Assembly: GCA_004292955.1 (NCBI GenBank)
Contig: RDXX01000018.1
Coordinates: forward strand, 1-64,000
DNA from: Oscillatoriales cyanobacterium
Lineage (GTDB): Bacteria > Cyanobacteriota > Cyanobacteriia > Cyanobacteriales > Microcoleaceae
Direction of reading: 5' to 3'
Length of the DNA stretch: 64,000 nt
Shown here: positions 1 through 8,100 of the stretch, in pieces
How the letters are laid out: each line of letters starts with the position of its first letter
How positions within the stretch are numbered: position 1 is the stretch's first letter
Position numbers and translations under genes: made by a program
Notes under the pieces: model-generated
Database searches by the model: none
What the model was told of the DNA's origin: nothing
What the model saw: the letters and a program-made list of their open reading frames with translations, nothing else

Positions 1-180
1 ATTGAGCTAATCTCTGATTGGGCGATCGATCGTATTCCCTCAATTACTCGTATTTTGATACATCTCTCAAAGAGCGCTGAAGCGCAACTACGTACCTTTT
101 AGTCCCAACCGAAGTCTCGATCGCACAATTGAGCTAATCTCTGATTGGGCGATCGATAATATGCTCTTAATTGCTCGTAT
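1..180. repeat. Copies of a sulfotransferase 3' end plus half of a palindromic repeat
   Basis: Positions 1-50 and 127-180 carry near-identical sequence around ATTGAGCTAATCTCTGATTG. The second copy is the 3' coding end of the sulfotransferase gene that stops at 99; the first lies just beyond its stop codon. Between them, at about 69-97, is one arm of the AGGTACGTAGTTGCGCTT palindrome family, touching the stop codon. Related copies occur at 2055-2169. I read this as recombination debris from the 3' ends of related sulfotransferase genes. Confidence 0.7.
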
Positions 181-863
181 ACTGTCTCGCTGACGGGCGG
201 ATATTGGTTGGAATTGTACTTTTCGTAGGTTTCTAATTCGTGCGGCGGCGAGCCTAGAAATTCTAACACGCTGTTGTATGTGCCGCAAGGATTAACATAC
301 AAATCTTCGCTTTTGAGGATTAAAAGTTGTGATTTGGGAAATAGCTGCATCCAGGCTGGAAGTTGGTCTGCGTAAATGCCGCGGCCCAGATATGTGTAGT
401 GGCGGTGGTTGTAACTTTCGTAGGTTGGACTCGCTAGGATTTTTTCGATTTCGCCTTTGAGTCTTTCGGGTTCGTGGGCGATCGCACTTTCGAGAGATAG
501 CGATTCGTAGCCAATTTTTATGTAGTAATGATAGTGGGAAATTGCGCGTTCTACTGGGTTTCTCAGCAGGGCGATGATTTTAACTTTCGGACATAAATCG
601 TGGATGCGCTGGGCGACTCGGGGATGAAAAATATAGTAGGGGCTGGCTTCTCCGGTTAGCAGGTGTTCGCCGCTTTGTGCTTGGGGAAATTGGGAATAAT
701 ACCAGTCGGGGCTTTTGTCGAAGTTGAGGTCGAAATAATGGATTTCTTTTTGGGCGGCGGGGGCGATTTGGGGATGTTGGATTAGGTAGTTGTACAGGGA
801 TGTTGTGCCGCCTTTTTGGACGCCGATGATGATGAAGTCGGGGGGTTTGGAGGGTTGTTTCAT
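99..863 (-). CDS. Sulfotransferase domain protein
   Basis: This is a PAPS-dependent sulfotransferase-like protein of about 254 aa that would move a sulfuryl group onto a carbohydrate or similar acceptor. The 5'-phosphosulfate-binding loop GVQKGGTTSL is at residues 14-23. The 3'-phosphate-binding segment LLRNPVERAISHY follows, and there is a histidine-rich middle. The open frame can be extended to a TTG at 890, but the ATG at 863 leaves the usual short N-terminus before FIIIGVQKGG. The last residues (RSPNQRLAQLCDRDFGWD) are duplicated as fragments at 1-50 and 2041-2169. The true acceptor is unknown. A second, distant sulfotransferase is at 2191-3078, so this end of the window may serve sulfation of a surface polysaccharide; that role is inferred. 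Confidence 0.85.
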   Translation of the reverse strand: MKQPSKPPDFIIIGVQKGGTTSLYNYLIQHPQIAPAAQKEIHYFDLNFDKSPDWYYSQFPQAQSGEHLLTGEASPYYIFHPRVAQRIHDLCPKVKIIALLRNPVERAISHYHYYIKIGYESLSLESAIAHEPERLKGEIEKILASPTYESYNHRHYTYLGRGIYADQLPAWMQLFPKSQLLILKSEDLYVNPCGTYNSVLEFLGSPPHELETYEKYNSNQYPPVSETVYEQLRAYYRSPNQRLAQLCDRDFGWD

Positions 864-1072
864 GGATTGGTGATGATATCTGTGGATCAATATAACGGTT
901 TTTAGTAGGGAAACGGCACTGCCGTGTCCTGTATTTGAATCGTCTAACTCCGCGCGGTTGTGGTTTTTTAGCCGATCGTGCTACTATTACGTTTAGCGCG
1001 ATTGCGCGCAATACGTAGTAACTCGTTCTCGATCGCCAGATGCGAGAATGCAGATATGCGCGCAATTGAGAT

Positions 1073-1249
1073 ATGGCTAAAAAAATTCCACCTGACATGG
1101 CTGAGCTGAGCGTTTACGTAGACAAAAAGCTAAAGTTGCAATTCAAACTAGCTTGTACGGCTCAAGAAAAACCGATGAGTGAAGTCGTTGGTTTGCTGAT
1201 GAAGCAATGGCTAGAGATACAAGCAACCTCGCCAGAGTCTGAACCCTAG
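1073..1249 (+). CDS. Small ribbon-helix-helix-like protein (58 aa)
   Basis: This short gene begins with ATG at 1073 (MAKKIPPDMAELSVYVDKKL) and ends with TAG at 1249. It has a short beta-strand-like segment (ELSVYVDKKLKLQFKLAC) followed by helical sequence (MSEVVGLLMKQWLEIQ), the pattern of ribbon-helix-helix DNA-binding proteins such as ParG or CopG. It lies in the same orientation as two further small genes downstream, but no toxin or ParA is beside it. Function as an autorepressor or partition-type regulator is inference from the fold pattern only. Confidence 0.55.
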   Translation: MAKKIPPDMAELSVYVDKKLKLQFKLACTAQEKPMSEVVGLLMKQWLEIQATSPESEP

Positions 1250-1343
1250 CGCATCAAGACGGCCACCAAAACTGAGGAAACAGACTGATGACCGATCGAC
1301 TATATCGAATAAACGGCATCCTCGAACCAACCGCGAGGGACAA

Positions 1344-1559
1344 ATGTTGAGAGATTCAGACAACCCTGAGAAATCTTGGGAAGATTTAGAAGCCGAACTG
1401 CTTCCTCACCGTCCTTTTTATGCCCCGGGCGAGACTGAAATTGAAAAAGACCTTTACGCTAAGCGTCGATGTGCTCAGCAACAAATGAAGGCTGAAAAAC
1501 GCCCCGATATTGCAGGCCACTCTTATTACTACTGCACGGAGACCAATAATGATGACTAA
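1344..1559 (+). CDS. Small hypothetical protein (71 aa)
   Basis: I do not recognise this protein. It is acidic and hydrophilic (MLRDSDNPEKSWEDLEAELL at the N-terminus), with no membrane segment and a Tyr/Asn-rich end. The ATG at 1344 follows a GAGGGA stretch that could serve as ribosome-binding site. Its last codons overlap the start of the next gene (ATG at 1549 or 1552), so the two are probably translationally coupled. Confidence 0.5.
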   Translation: MLRDSDNPEKSWEDLEAELLPHRPFYAPGETEIEKDLYAKRRCAQQQMKAEKRPDIAGHSYYYCTETNNDD

Positions 1560-1956
1560 CTCGAATTACCGACTGCTACCTCCGAAAGATGAGTACGTTC
1601 AAGTGTCTATCTATCTGAATCGGGTGCACTTGGATGGATGTACGCCCGATCGCGCGATCGCACAATTGATCGAAATGGGTTACGATCCTAGTTTGCAATA
1701 CCAGTGGAATCCAAAACGCAACGAGTTTGATTTGTTTGCTGTGATTCACGATCGCCCGATCGCAGATTCACTGATGGATAAACAGGCTTGTGATGCTCTC
1801 TGGGCTGCATTTAACGAATCTTCGCTTTACGTCATTGGTTGCGAGGCGGCGCAAAATCCTAATTGGCTGGCTGCGGGCAGTTTTAAGGACCCGCGCCGTC
1901 ACGCTGCGCCGGAGGAAATTGAGCCCCTGCAAGCAAATGCTGCGGCTGCTGCTTGA
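1549..1956 (+). CDS. Hypothetical protein (135 aa)
   Basis: The frame is open from 1510, but the two ATGs at 1549 and 1552 sit on the end of the preceding gene in a typical stop-start overlap, so I place the start at 1549. The protein (core YVQVSIYLNRVHLDGCTPDR) has no recognised motif, membrane segment or signal peptide. It has a low-complexity alanine tail (QANAAAAA). It probably forms a small operon with the 71-aa gene and perhaps with the RHH-like gene at 1073. No function can be given. Confidence 0.55.
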   Translation: MMTNSNYRLLPPKDEYVQVSIYLNRVHLDGCTPDRAIAQLIEMGYDPSLQYQWNPKRNEFDLFAVIHDRPIADSLMDKQACDALWAAFNESSLYVIGCEAAQNPNWLAAGSFKDPRRHAAPEEIEPLQANAAAAA

Positions 1957-2040
1957 TATTTGTGGGCGGGGATTCCCTATGGGATAGGTTGGAGGAGGAC
2001 ACGGCGCCGTACCGTTTCCCTGCGGATATGGCGTAAAATT

Positions 2041-2169
2041 TAGTCCCAGTCGAAGTCTCGATCGCACAATTGGGCTAATCTCTGATTGGGCGATCGAAAT
2101 TATGTTTTCAATGTCTCGATCGCACAATTGGACTCATCTCTGATTGGGCGGATCGAAATTATGTTTTCA
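2041..2169. repeat. Tandem 56-bp duplication of a sulfotransferase gene tail
   Basis: Two direct copies, at 2055-2110 and 2113-2169, differ by a few bases. Read on the minus strand, the first encodes FRSPNQRLAQLCDRDFDWD and then a stop. This is nearly identical to the last residues of the sulfotransferase ending at 99, so it is the remnant of the 3' end of a related gene. Nothing else of that gene is left here. Confidence 0.75.
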
Positions 2170-2190
2170 GTGACAATTTTATGCGATTTT

Positions 2191-3078
2191 TCACTCCACC
2201 AGCTCATAACCAAGCTCTCTAGCTAAAGGATTTACCACACTATTTAATAATCTCAATTCTTCGGGCGCTGCCTGACGTTTTGTACTGTATATGACTTTTT
2301 CGATTGTCGTTTTATTGAGCTTGAGTTCTAAATAACTTTCTAACTCAGTAAAATTAAAGTTTTCATTGCATAACTCTTCATATTTTATTAGCATTCCATT
2401 TACTTTATGACTGTCTGCAATGTATCCTTGAAGTAAATTAGTCCAGTGCAATCCAAACTGCTCTGGTGTGTATACAGGCTCGTTCGGCCATTTTTTGTAC
2501 CAGTAAAAACCCTGAAAAGAAGCATAAGCATTATAAGGATTTCTATACAAAAATAAGAATTTTGCCTTGGGAAACAGCCATTTTAAGTAAATAGCGTGAT
2601 CGATAGTCAACCTCACTTCTTTTAGTCCCCACCGCACAATTCCCCTTGCCTTTGCGGGTTTTTCAAAATGATTTACCAAGAAGGCAATATGAGATTCAAG
2701 TAAGTAATTTATGTCTGGATAAAGGTTGGCAATCCATTCACCAGCCAAGTCAGACAGTGGAGCCCGATCGCTTAAAACTTCATCAATGAACCATTCAGCA
2801 GCAGGATAGGTATCAGTAATTGATTTGAGCGGGCTAGATAAATGGTCGATTAGTCCTGAGCGACCGTAGGGTTCACCCCATACGATGATAGAACCCGATG
2901 ACATCACTAACCTTTGCAAAAGAGTTGACCCTGACCTCCAACCAGCAGAAAATATAAATACTGGACTGGAATCGGAATTACTTTTAATGTTCGGCCACCT
3001 GACAGAAAATGTTTTAAGGGCTTCTTCGATTGTGGGAACTTTTTTCAAGTCTTCTTCATGTTTGATTTTAAAGTCCAT
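2191..3078 (-). CDS. Sulfotransferase family protein
   Basis: A 295-aa protein with a P-loop-like phosphosulfate-binding segment FIFSAGWRSGSTLLQRLVMS at about residues 42-61 and a later FLFLYRNPYNAYASFQGFY segment matching the 3'-phosphate site of PAPS sulfotransferases. The start MDFKIKHEED is an ATG at 3078. It is only distantly similar to the gene at 99-863. The base composition is more AT-rich than its neighbours, which may reflect acquisition from elsewhere. The acceptor could be a polysaccharide, lipid or small molecule. Family assignment is fairly sure, substrate unknown. Confidence 0.8.
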   Translation of the reverse strand: MDFKIKHEEDLKKVPTIEEALKTFSVRWPNIKSNSDSSPVFIFSAGWRSGSTLLQRLVMSSGSIIVWGEPYGRSGLIDHLSSPLKSITDTYPAAEWFIDEVLSDRAPLSDLAGEWIANLYPDINYLLESHIAFLVNHFEKPAKARGIVRWGLKEVRLTIDHAIYLKWLFPKAKFLFLYRNPYNAYASFQGFYWYKKWPNEPVYTPEQFGLHWTNLLQGYIADSHKVNGMLIKYEELCNENFNFTELESYLELKLNKTTIEKVIYSTKRQAAPEELRLLNSVVNPLARELGYELVE

Positions 3079-3750
3079 ATTTAAAATTAGTGGCTGTTAT
3101 AATTTATGTGGTTGTTGGTTATTTAATTTTAGTGGCAATCTGCGAAAACTTCAACTCTAGTTTAAGTTTATATGCAAGTGGTATAACTCCAAATACCGAA
3201 TCTTACCTTCCTTTGATGAGTACGATCGCCCTTCGATCGCTGTTGGCGGGCGATCGCTATTCGGGATAGCCTTGCCGCGCGTACTTTTGGACATCGCGGA
3301 CATTCGATCGCGCCTTGGGGTTGGAGGAGGCGGGGCGGTGCCTGCGGGCGATCGCACAACTAAAATTCGATCGCACTTTTATAGCCGTTTTTGGGTAGGG
3401 AAACGCCATTGCCGTGTCCTGTCTTTGATGCTTTGCCAGCCCCAAACCGCGATCGTCATCACTGATTCCTCAATCTAAAATCTAAAATCGACGAGTGAAG
3501 AGGCCGCTGGGCACTGACATCTCGATCGAACTAGACTAGAGTGGAGTTCCCGATCCGAAATCCTTGCGGGGTAAATTTATCGGGAAAAATATATCGGCGG
3601 TGAGCTTGCTTGTGGGTTTGGAAATTTTATTTGTTAGCCAGATAACACGTTATGTGAATTTGTACAAGGGGTTGATATGAAAGTTGTCGAAAGTGGGAAT
3701 GATAAATTTAGGATCGTACTGTCCAGCAGTAACTACCAAATTTTCGGGGT
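3079..3750. other. Intergenic region before the IS element
   Basis: About 670 bp with no supported gene. It contains several HIP1-type palindromes around 3220-3370. Its last 250 bp would have been the natural upstream region of hpsA before the IS insertion, so hpsA control sites are most likely here; I could not identify a specific promoter. Confidence 0.5.
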
Positions 3751-5080
3751 TAAAGCCACGCCCATAAGCGGGCGGCTTTAATTGGTTATAAGGAATTTTT
3801 TGACGATTTGTAGAGTTGATCTATATTTAGTCAAGGAGGTGAAGCAAGTGTTTAATTTGACGTTTGAATTTAAGTTAAAGCCCACACCGACACAAGTAGC
3901 AGTCTTTGAAGACTGGTTAGAACAGTGTCGCAAAGTGTACAACTATGCGCTGAGAGAGCGCAAAGACTGGTACAACTCACGCAAATGTCAAATAAACTCT
4001 TGCTCCCTGCGCTCCGAGTACATAATTCCTGCTGACACGCCTAGACCGACATATTCAAGTCAGTGCAAAGCTTTAACAGTATACAGAAAAACCAGCCTCC
4101 CATTGCAGCGAGTTAACGCAGCCGTACTGCAACAAACGCTGCGTAAACTGGAAAAAGCTTTTGTCAGTATGTGGGAGCAAAACCACGGGTTTCCTCGATT
4201 TAAAAAAAAGGGAGCTTTGAGGTCTTTTAACTTCCCACAGTTGGGTGTAAATTTTGATCGAGGCAACCGCTTTTTTAAATTGCCTGTAATCGGCTGCATA
4301 AAATTTTGGCAGTCGCGCCCTATTCCTGGTGGCGCAATCGTCAAACAAGCTTGCGTAGTTAGGCGGTCTAGCGGCTGGTATATAATGTTGACGTTGCAAT
4401 GGGATGTCTCGATTCCCGATGTTATTCCTCACGGCAACCCCATAGGAATTGATGTGGGGTTGACTAATTTTATTGCAACTTCTGGAGGGCTTTTGGTCAA
4501 GAGAATGAAGTTTTTTAGTGACGCAGAATGCAAGCTTAAATTGCTGCAACAGCGCGTCAGTAGAAAAAAGATCGGCTCAAATAATTGGAAGAAAGCTCAG
4601 AAAAAGGTCGCTTTGCTGCATGAATATGTGGCAAACTGCCGAAAAGATTGGCATCGCAAATTGTCACATCAAATCTGCAATGACGCGGGGATGGTGTTTG
4701 TCGAAGACCTTAATTTAATCGGACTGTCTAGGGCGATGTTGGGCAAGCACTGTTTAGATGCTGGGTTTGGGCAATTCTTTAATATATTGGAACACACTTG
4801 CTTTAAACGTGGTGTGTATTTCCAAAAAGTAGATGCTAAAAAAACTAGCCAAATTTGCCCTAACTGCTTCAGTGAGACAGGAAAAAAAGAGTTGTCGGAA
4901 CGAGTTCACTCGTGTCAGCATTGCGGCTATACAAATGACAGAGATGTAGCAGCCGCACAAGTAGTTCTAATTAGGGGACTTGCAGCCGTGGGGCACAGGG
5001 TTAAGATGCTTGCCGAGGGTAAATTCATTGGAATCCCTGCGAAGCAAGAATCCCCACGCCTTTAGGCCCGGGAGTGTCAA
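3751..5080 (+). mobile_element. IS1341-type (IS200/IS605 group) element with tnpB only
   Basis: The left end carries a hairpin at 3751-3780 (TAAAGCC paired with GGCTTTA). The right end is the typical segment from about 5041 (GAAGCAAGAATCCCCACGCC) to GGGAGTGTCAA at 5070-5080, which can fold as a short stem around TTTA. Only tnpB lies between the ends; there is no tnpA, so transposition would need a transposase in trans. The exact left boundary is uncertain by some bases. The element splits the leader of hpsA. Confidence 0.8.
3848..5065 (+). CDS. tnpB: RNA-guided endonuclease TnpB
   Basis: The product is about 405 aa and looks intact. The frame is open from 3782, but AAGGAGG at 3833-3839 points to GTG at 3848. 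It has an N-terminal OrfB helix-turn-helix region (EFKLKPTPTQVAVFEDWLEQ), then the RuvC-like nuclease with all three acidic motifs: GIDVGLTNF, VFVEDLNLIGLS and NDRDVAAAQVV. Between the last two is a four-cysteine zinc ribbon (CPNC and CQHC). TnpB proteins use an RNA made from the right end of the element to cut the empty donor site and so help retain the element. The last codons overlap the predicted guide-RNA scaffold. The nuclease activity is known for the family; activity of this copy is inferred. Confidence 0.9.
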   Translation: MFNLTFEFKLKPTPTQVAVFEDWLEQCRKVYNYALRERKDWYNSRKCQINSCSLRSEYIIPADTPRPTYSSQCKALTVYRKTSLPLQRVNAAVLQQTLRKLEKAFVSMWEQNHGFPRFKKKGALRSFNFPQLGVNFDRGNRFFKLPVIGCIKFWQSRPIPGGAIVKQACVVRRSSGWYIMLTLQWDVSIPDVIPHGNPIGIDVGLTNFIATSGGLLVKRMKFFSDAECKLKLLQQRVSRKKIGSNNWKKAQKKVALLHEYVANCRKDWHRKLSHQICNDAGMVFVEDLNLIGLSRAMLGKHCLDAGFGQFFNILEHTCFKRGVYFQKVDAKKTSQICPNCFSETGKKELSERVHSCQHCGYTNDRDVAAAQVVLIRGLAAVGHRVKMLAEGKFIGIPAKQESPRL

Positions 5081-5100
5081 CATCTCTGAAATTATTCAGG
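4960..5100 (+). ncRNA. Predicted TnpB guide RNA (omegaRNA/reRNA)
   Basis: In IS200/IS605-group elements the RNA scaffold covers the 3' end of tnpB and the right end, and the bases just outside the right end are the guide. Here the element ends GGGAGTGTCAA at 5080, so the guide would begin at 5081 (CATCTCTGAAATTATTCAGG). The 5' limit given is only approximate. This guide lies in the hpsA leader and includes part of its ribosome-binding site. Confidence 0.45.
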
Positions 5101-5109
5101 AAGGCGTCA

Positions 5110-8100
5110 ATGTTTAAGAGCAAATTATCCAAAGTTATCGTATCGCTGCTGCGGCGGATTGCTGGTGTTACCAGATCCGGGGCTAAGCGGCTGATGAGAG
5201 CAATGCTGCAAGCCCTCATGGCTATGGGCCGCAGGGCAAAGTTGCCGGTGGCGGGGTTTGTGCTGCCGACGGTGACGATGGTGTTGCTGGTAGTAATCTT
5301 GTTGACTGTGGCGATCGTCCTGCGATCGTTCGATCGGGCGAATATGGCTCGCAACGTGCGCGTGAACCAGCAAGTGCTGGCGGCCGCAACTCCCGCGCTC
5401 GATCGGGCGAAAGCGAAAATAAATTATATGCTCAACGGCCCGCTAAGACCGACTGCAACACCCTCAGATAAAGAGTTGTATCGGCTGATGGCGGAGTACG
5501 ATACAGCCAACCCGACTACAGATATTTATAGTTTTGGTGACGAAACTCGCCTGAAACTGAGCTTTCCTCTCGATGCCCCGACAATCGATGATCCTCAAAA
5601 GCCACCTTCAACTCAGAATGGCGCTATAACAACAGAAAATAAAGCGATAAATACTGCTTGGAGATATCCCGTCGATACAAATAACGACGGCTTTTACGAC
5701 ACTTTTACTCTTTACGGCATATTCTTCCGCAGCCCCCCACTCGTTCCAAACGGTTCTAATGCAGGTCAATTCAAAAGGGCTAGAAAACCGCTGGATGCCA
5801 GAACCCCACCAATGGTTCTAGGGAGCGTCAAGCCGGGCTGTGAAGCAGCAGTAGGTAATGCCGCTAGCTTAGTTGGTGACTCTGGTTGGTACAGGATAAA
5901 AGGTAGACTTCAAAAAAGTTTCTTTGTTTACACCGTCAATGTACCTGTTAAAGCAGAAGACATCCCTAATAACATCACTACTATCGGTAATACCAGCGAT
6001 CCCGCAAATGATCCCGCCAAATATAAACCATTTACTGGAACTACGAGCTTATCGGCTCTAGAATACCAACAAGACGCAGTGCGTATTCCTCTCAGTAACA
6101 ATGCGGTTGTCTATGAAGACGATTTAGACATATCGCCTGGGGTACCATTAAATTTAAATGGGCGGATACTTACAAATAGCAACTTGCTGGTGTCTTCTCT
6201 GAGCGGTGCTAATGGTGTAAAACTGTATCAAGTTAGCAGCCCAGATTCTTGTTTCTACGATCAAGAAAACAGCAAAATAATTGTTGGTGGCAACTTAATT
6301 AACGGTAATGCTTTAGATGGCAGGGCTATTCCAGTAGAAGCACACCTTTTCAAGGGCGCCAATACCCCTCCCGATACAAGCCAATTTATTAACAACACAA
6401 ATCAGTCAGTTAGTAATACAAGCTTTGATGTACTTTATAACAACAATGCCTACGCTAATCGCCTGGCGATGCTAGTAACAGCACAAGAGGATAAACCACC
6501 TGATAGCGATCCTGAGTCGGTAAAACTAGCAATCAAGGGACCGCCTCCCAAGACTAGACGGGAGGCTCTACAAGCTTATTTTAAAGAAAGAATACGCAAA
6601 GTTCCTTTTGCAGAAGCGCCTCTAGGAGACAAAGGAGTTGGTACTTACTCGGTCGCTAGTCCTCCGATTGTAGATAGCGGAAATGCCCTCAGACCAGTTG
6701 ATGATTGGAGCCTTCCAACAGGTCCTGGCACAGCCAAGGAAGGCGGTCCGGGAGGCAATACGGGTTTGTCTCTTAAACCCGAACAGCTACAAGCAGCCAA
6801 GCCCGATCCGCAGCCCGAAAAAGAACTCTTTTTGGGCGATCGCATCAACATCGGTAACAATTTGCCAGCACTGCGGTGGGACTCGACCGCAACCCCCCCA
6901 GCTTTTCTTGACAGAAGTGAAGCACAAACAGTCCTACCGAAAACGAAGTGGGACAACGGAGCGCCAGATGATCGTACACGTACACCACAAGTGACACAGC
7001 TAGGTGATGTCGGCGGTCAAGACAGGGGTGGTTTTTGGGAAAACTCTGCCGCTGAAATACCCAAAACTGTGGTTGATGGGGTTGGCGGTTTGCGCGTCAT
7101 CACGGGTGCAGGAGTTTACGAGCGCGTGAATTCTTTTCTGCCGCCGCCTCTGTGGGACGATCCGAGCACACCCACCCTACTAGATAGTTCGCCGACATAC
7201 GATGACCCGGCAACGGCTGCTGTAGAAACATTCCCGATAGTTTGGCCGGACTCGATGCCGATGTCGCCAGTACCGGGGGTACAGATAGTCTACAACAATG
7301 GCGTGGCGGACACCGTAGCGCCGTCAGCACCAGCTAACGGTTGGGCTACTCTCCCGTTGCCCAACCCTGACGACACTACCACTCCCACTCCCCTACCACC
7401 CGCAGAAAATCCTGCTGTGGGTACTACCATTGACCCCAATACTCCCAAATATGCCAAGGGCGACTTACGGATGCGGGCGACAGCCGTATATCATTACGCA
7501 CAAAATGGCTACGACAAATCAGCATTAGCTTTACAGCCAGCAGGAACTCAGCCCACACAAACTCCTATTGCTTGTGTCAGCAGCTATTATGACCCCAGCA
7601 CTGACTCTACAGCAAGAAATATCACAGGAGTAGGATTGACAGGTGCGACTTTCGATGTCAGTGGTGACACGGCAAGAGGAACGCGCAGCACTGTATTCGG
7701 CTCCAACAACGGAGTAGTCTACGCATGGTCGGGAGCAGCGCGACCGGGTGCTTTAGCGCTGACGAATCGCTTGTTCACTGGTGGCTCTACTTTAGAAACG
7801 CAAGCTAATTACGTCTTTCCTGACGGTCGCTTCGCCAATGAGCCTTTAAGAGAGGCTCTACAGCTAGATGACGATAAACGCACCTTGGCACAAAAAGCGG
7901 CGATCGACTCTACTCAGTGTTCTTTGGATATTTTACAAGCTACTGCTCCAACTACTCCAACTGTAGCTATTCCTCATGGAGCAATTCGGGAAGTAGCATT
8001 TCTGAACGCCAGAGAAATCAAGGCGATCGAACGTGACGACCTCACAACAACTGGAGTAGACGAAACTTTCAGCCTCAGTAGCCCGCTGTCTCCCGTAGGG

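Noticed and set aside
3690-3705. GGGAATGAT upstream of the IS as a possible hormogonium-type promoter element for hpsA
   Set aside because: A single short match with no second element. I am not certain enough of the consensus to call it.
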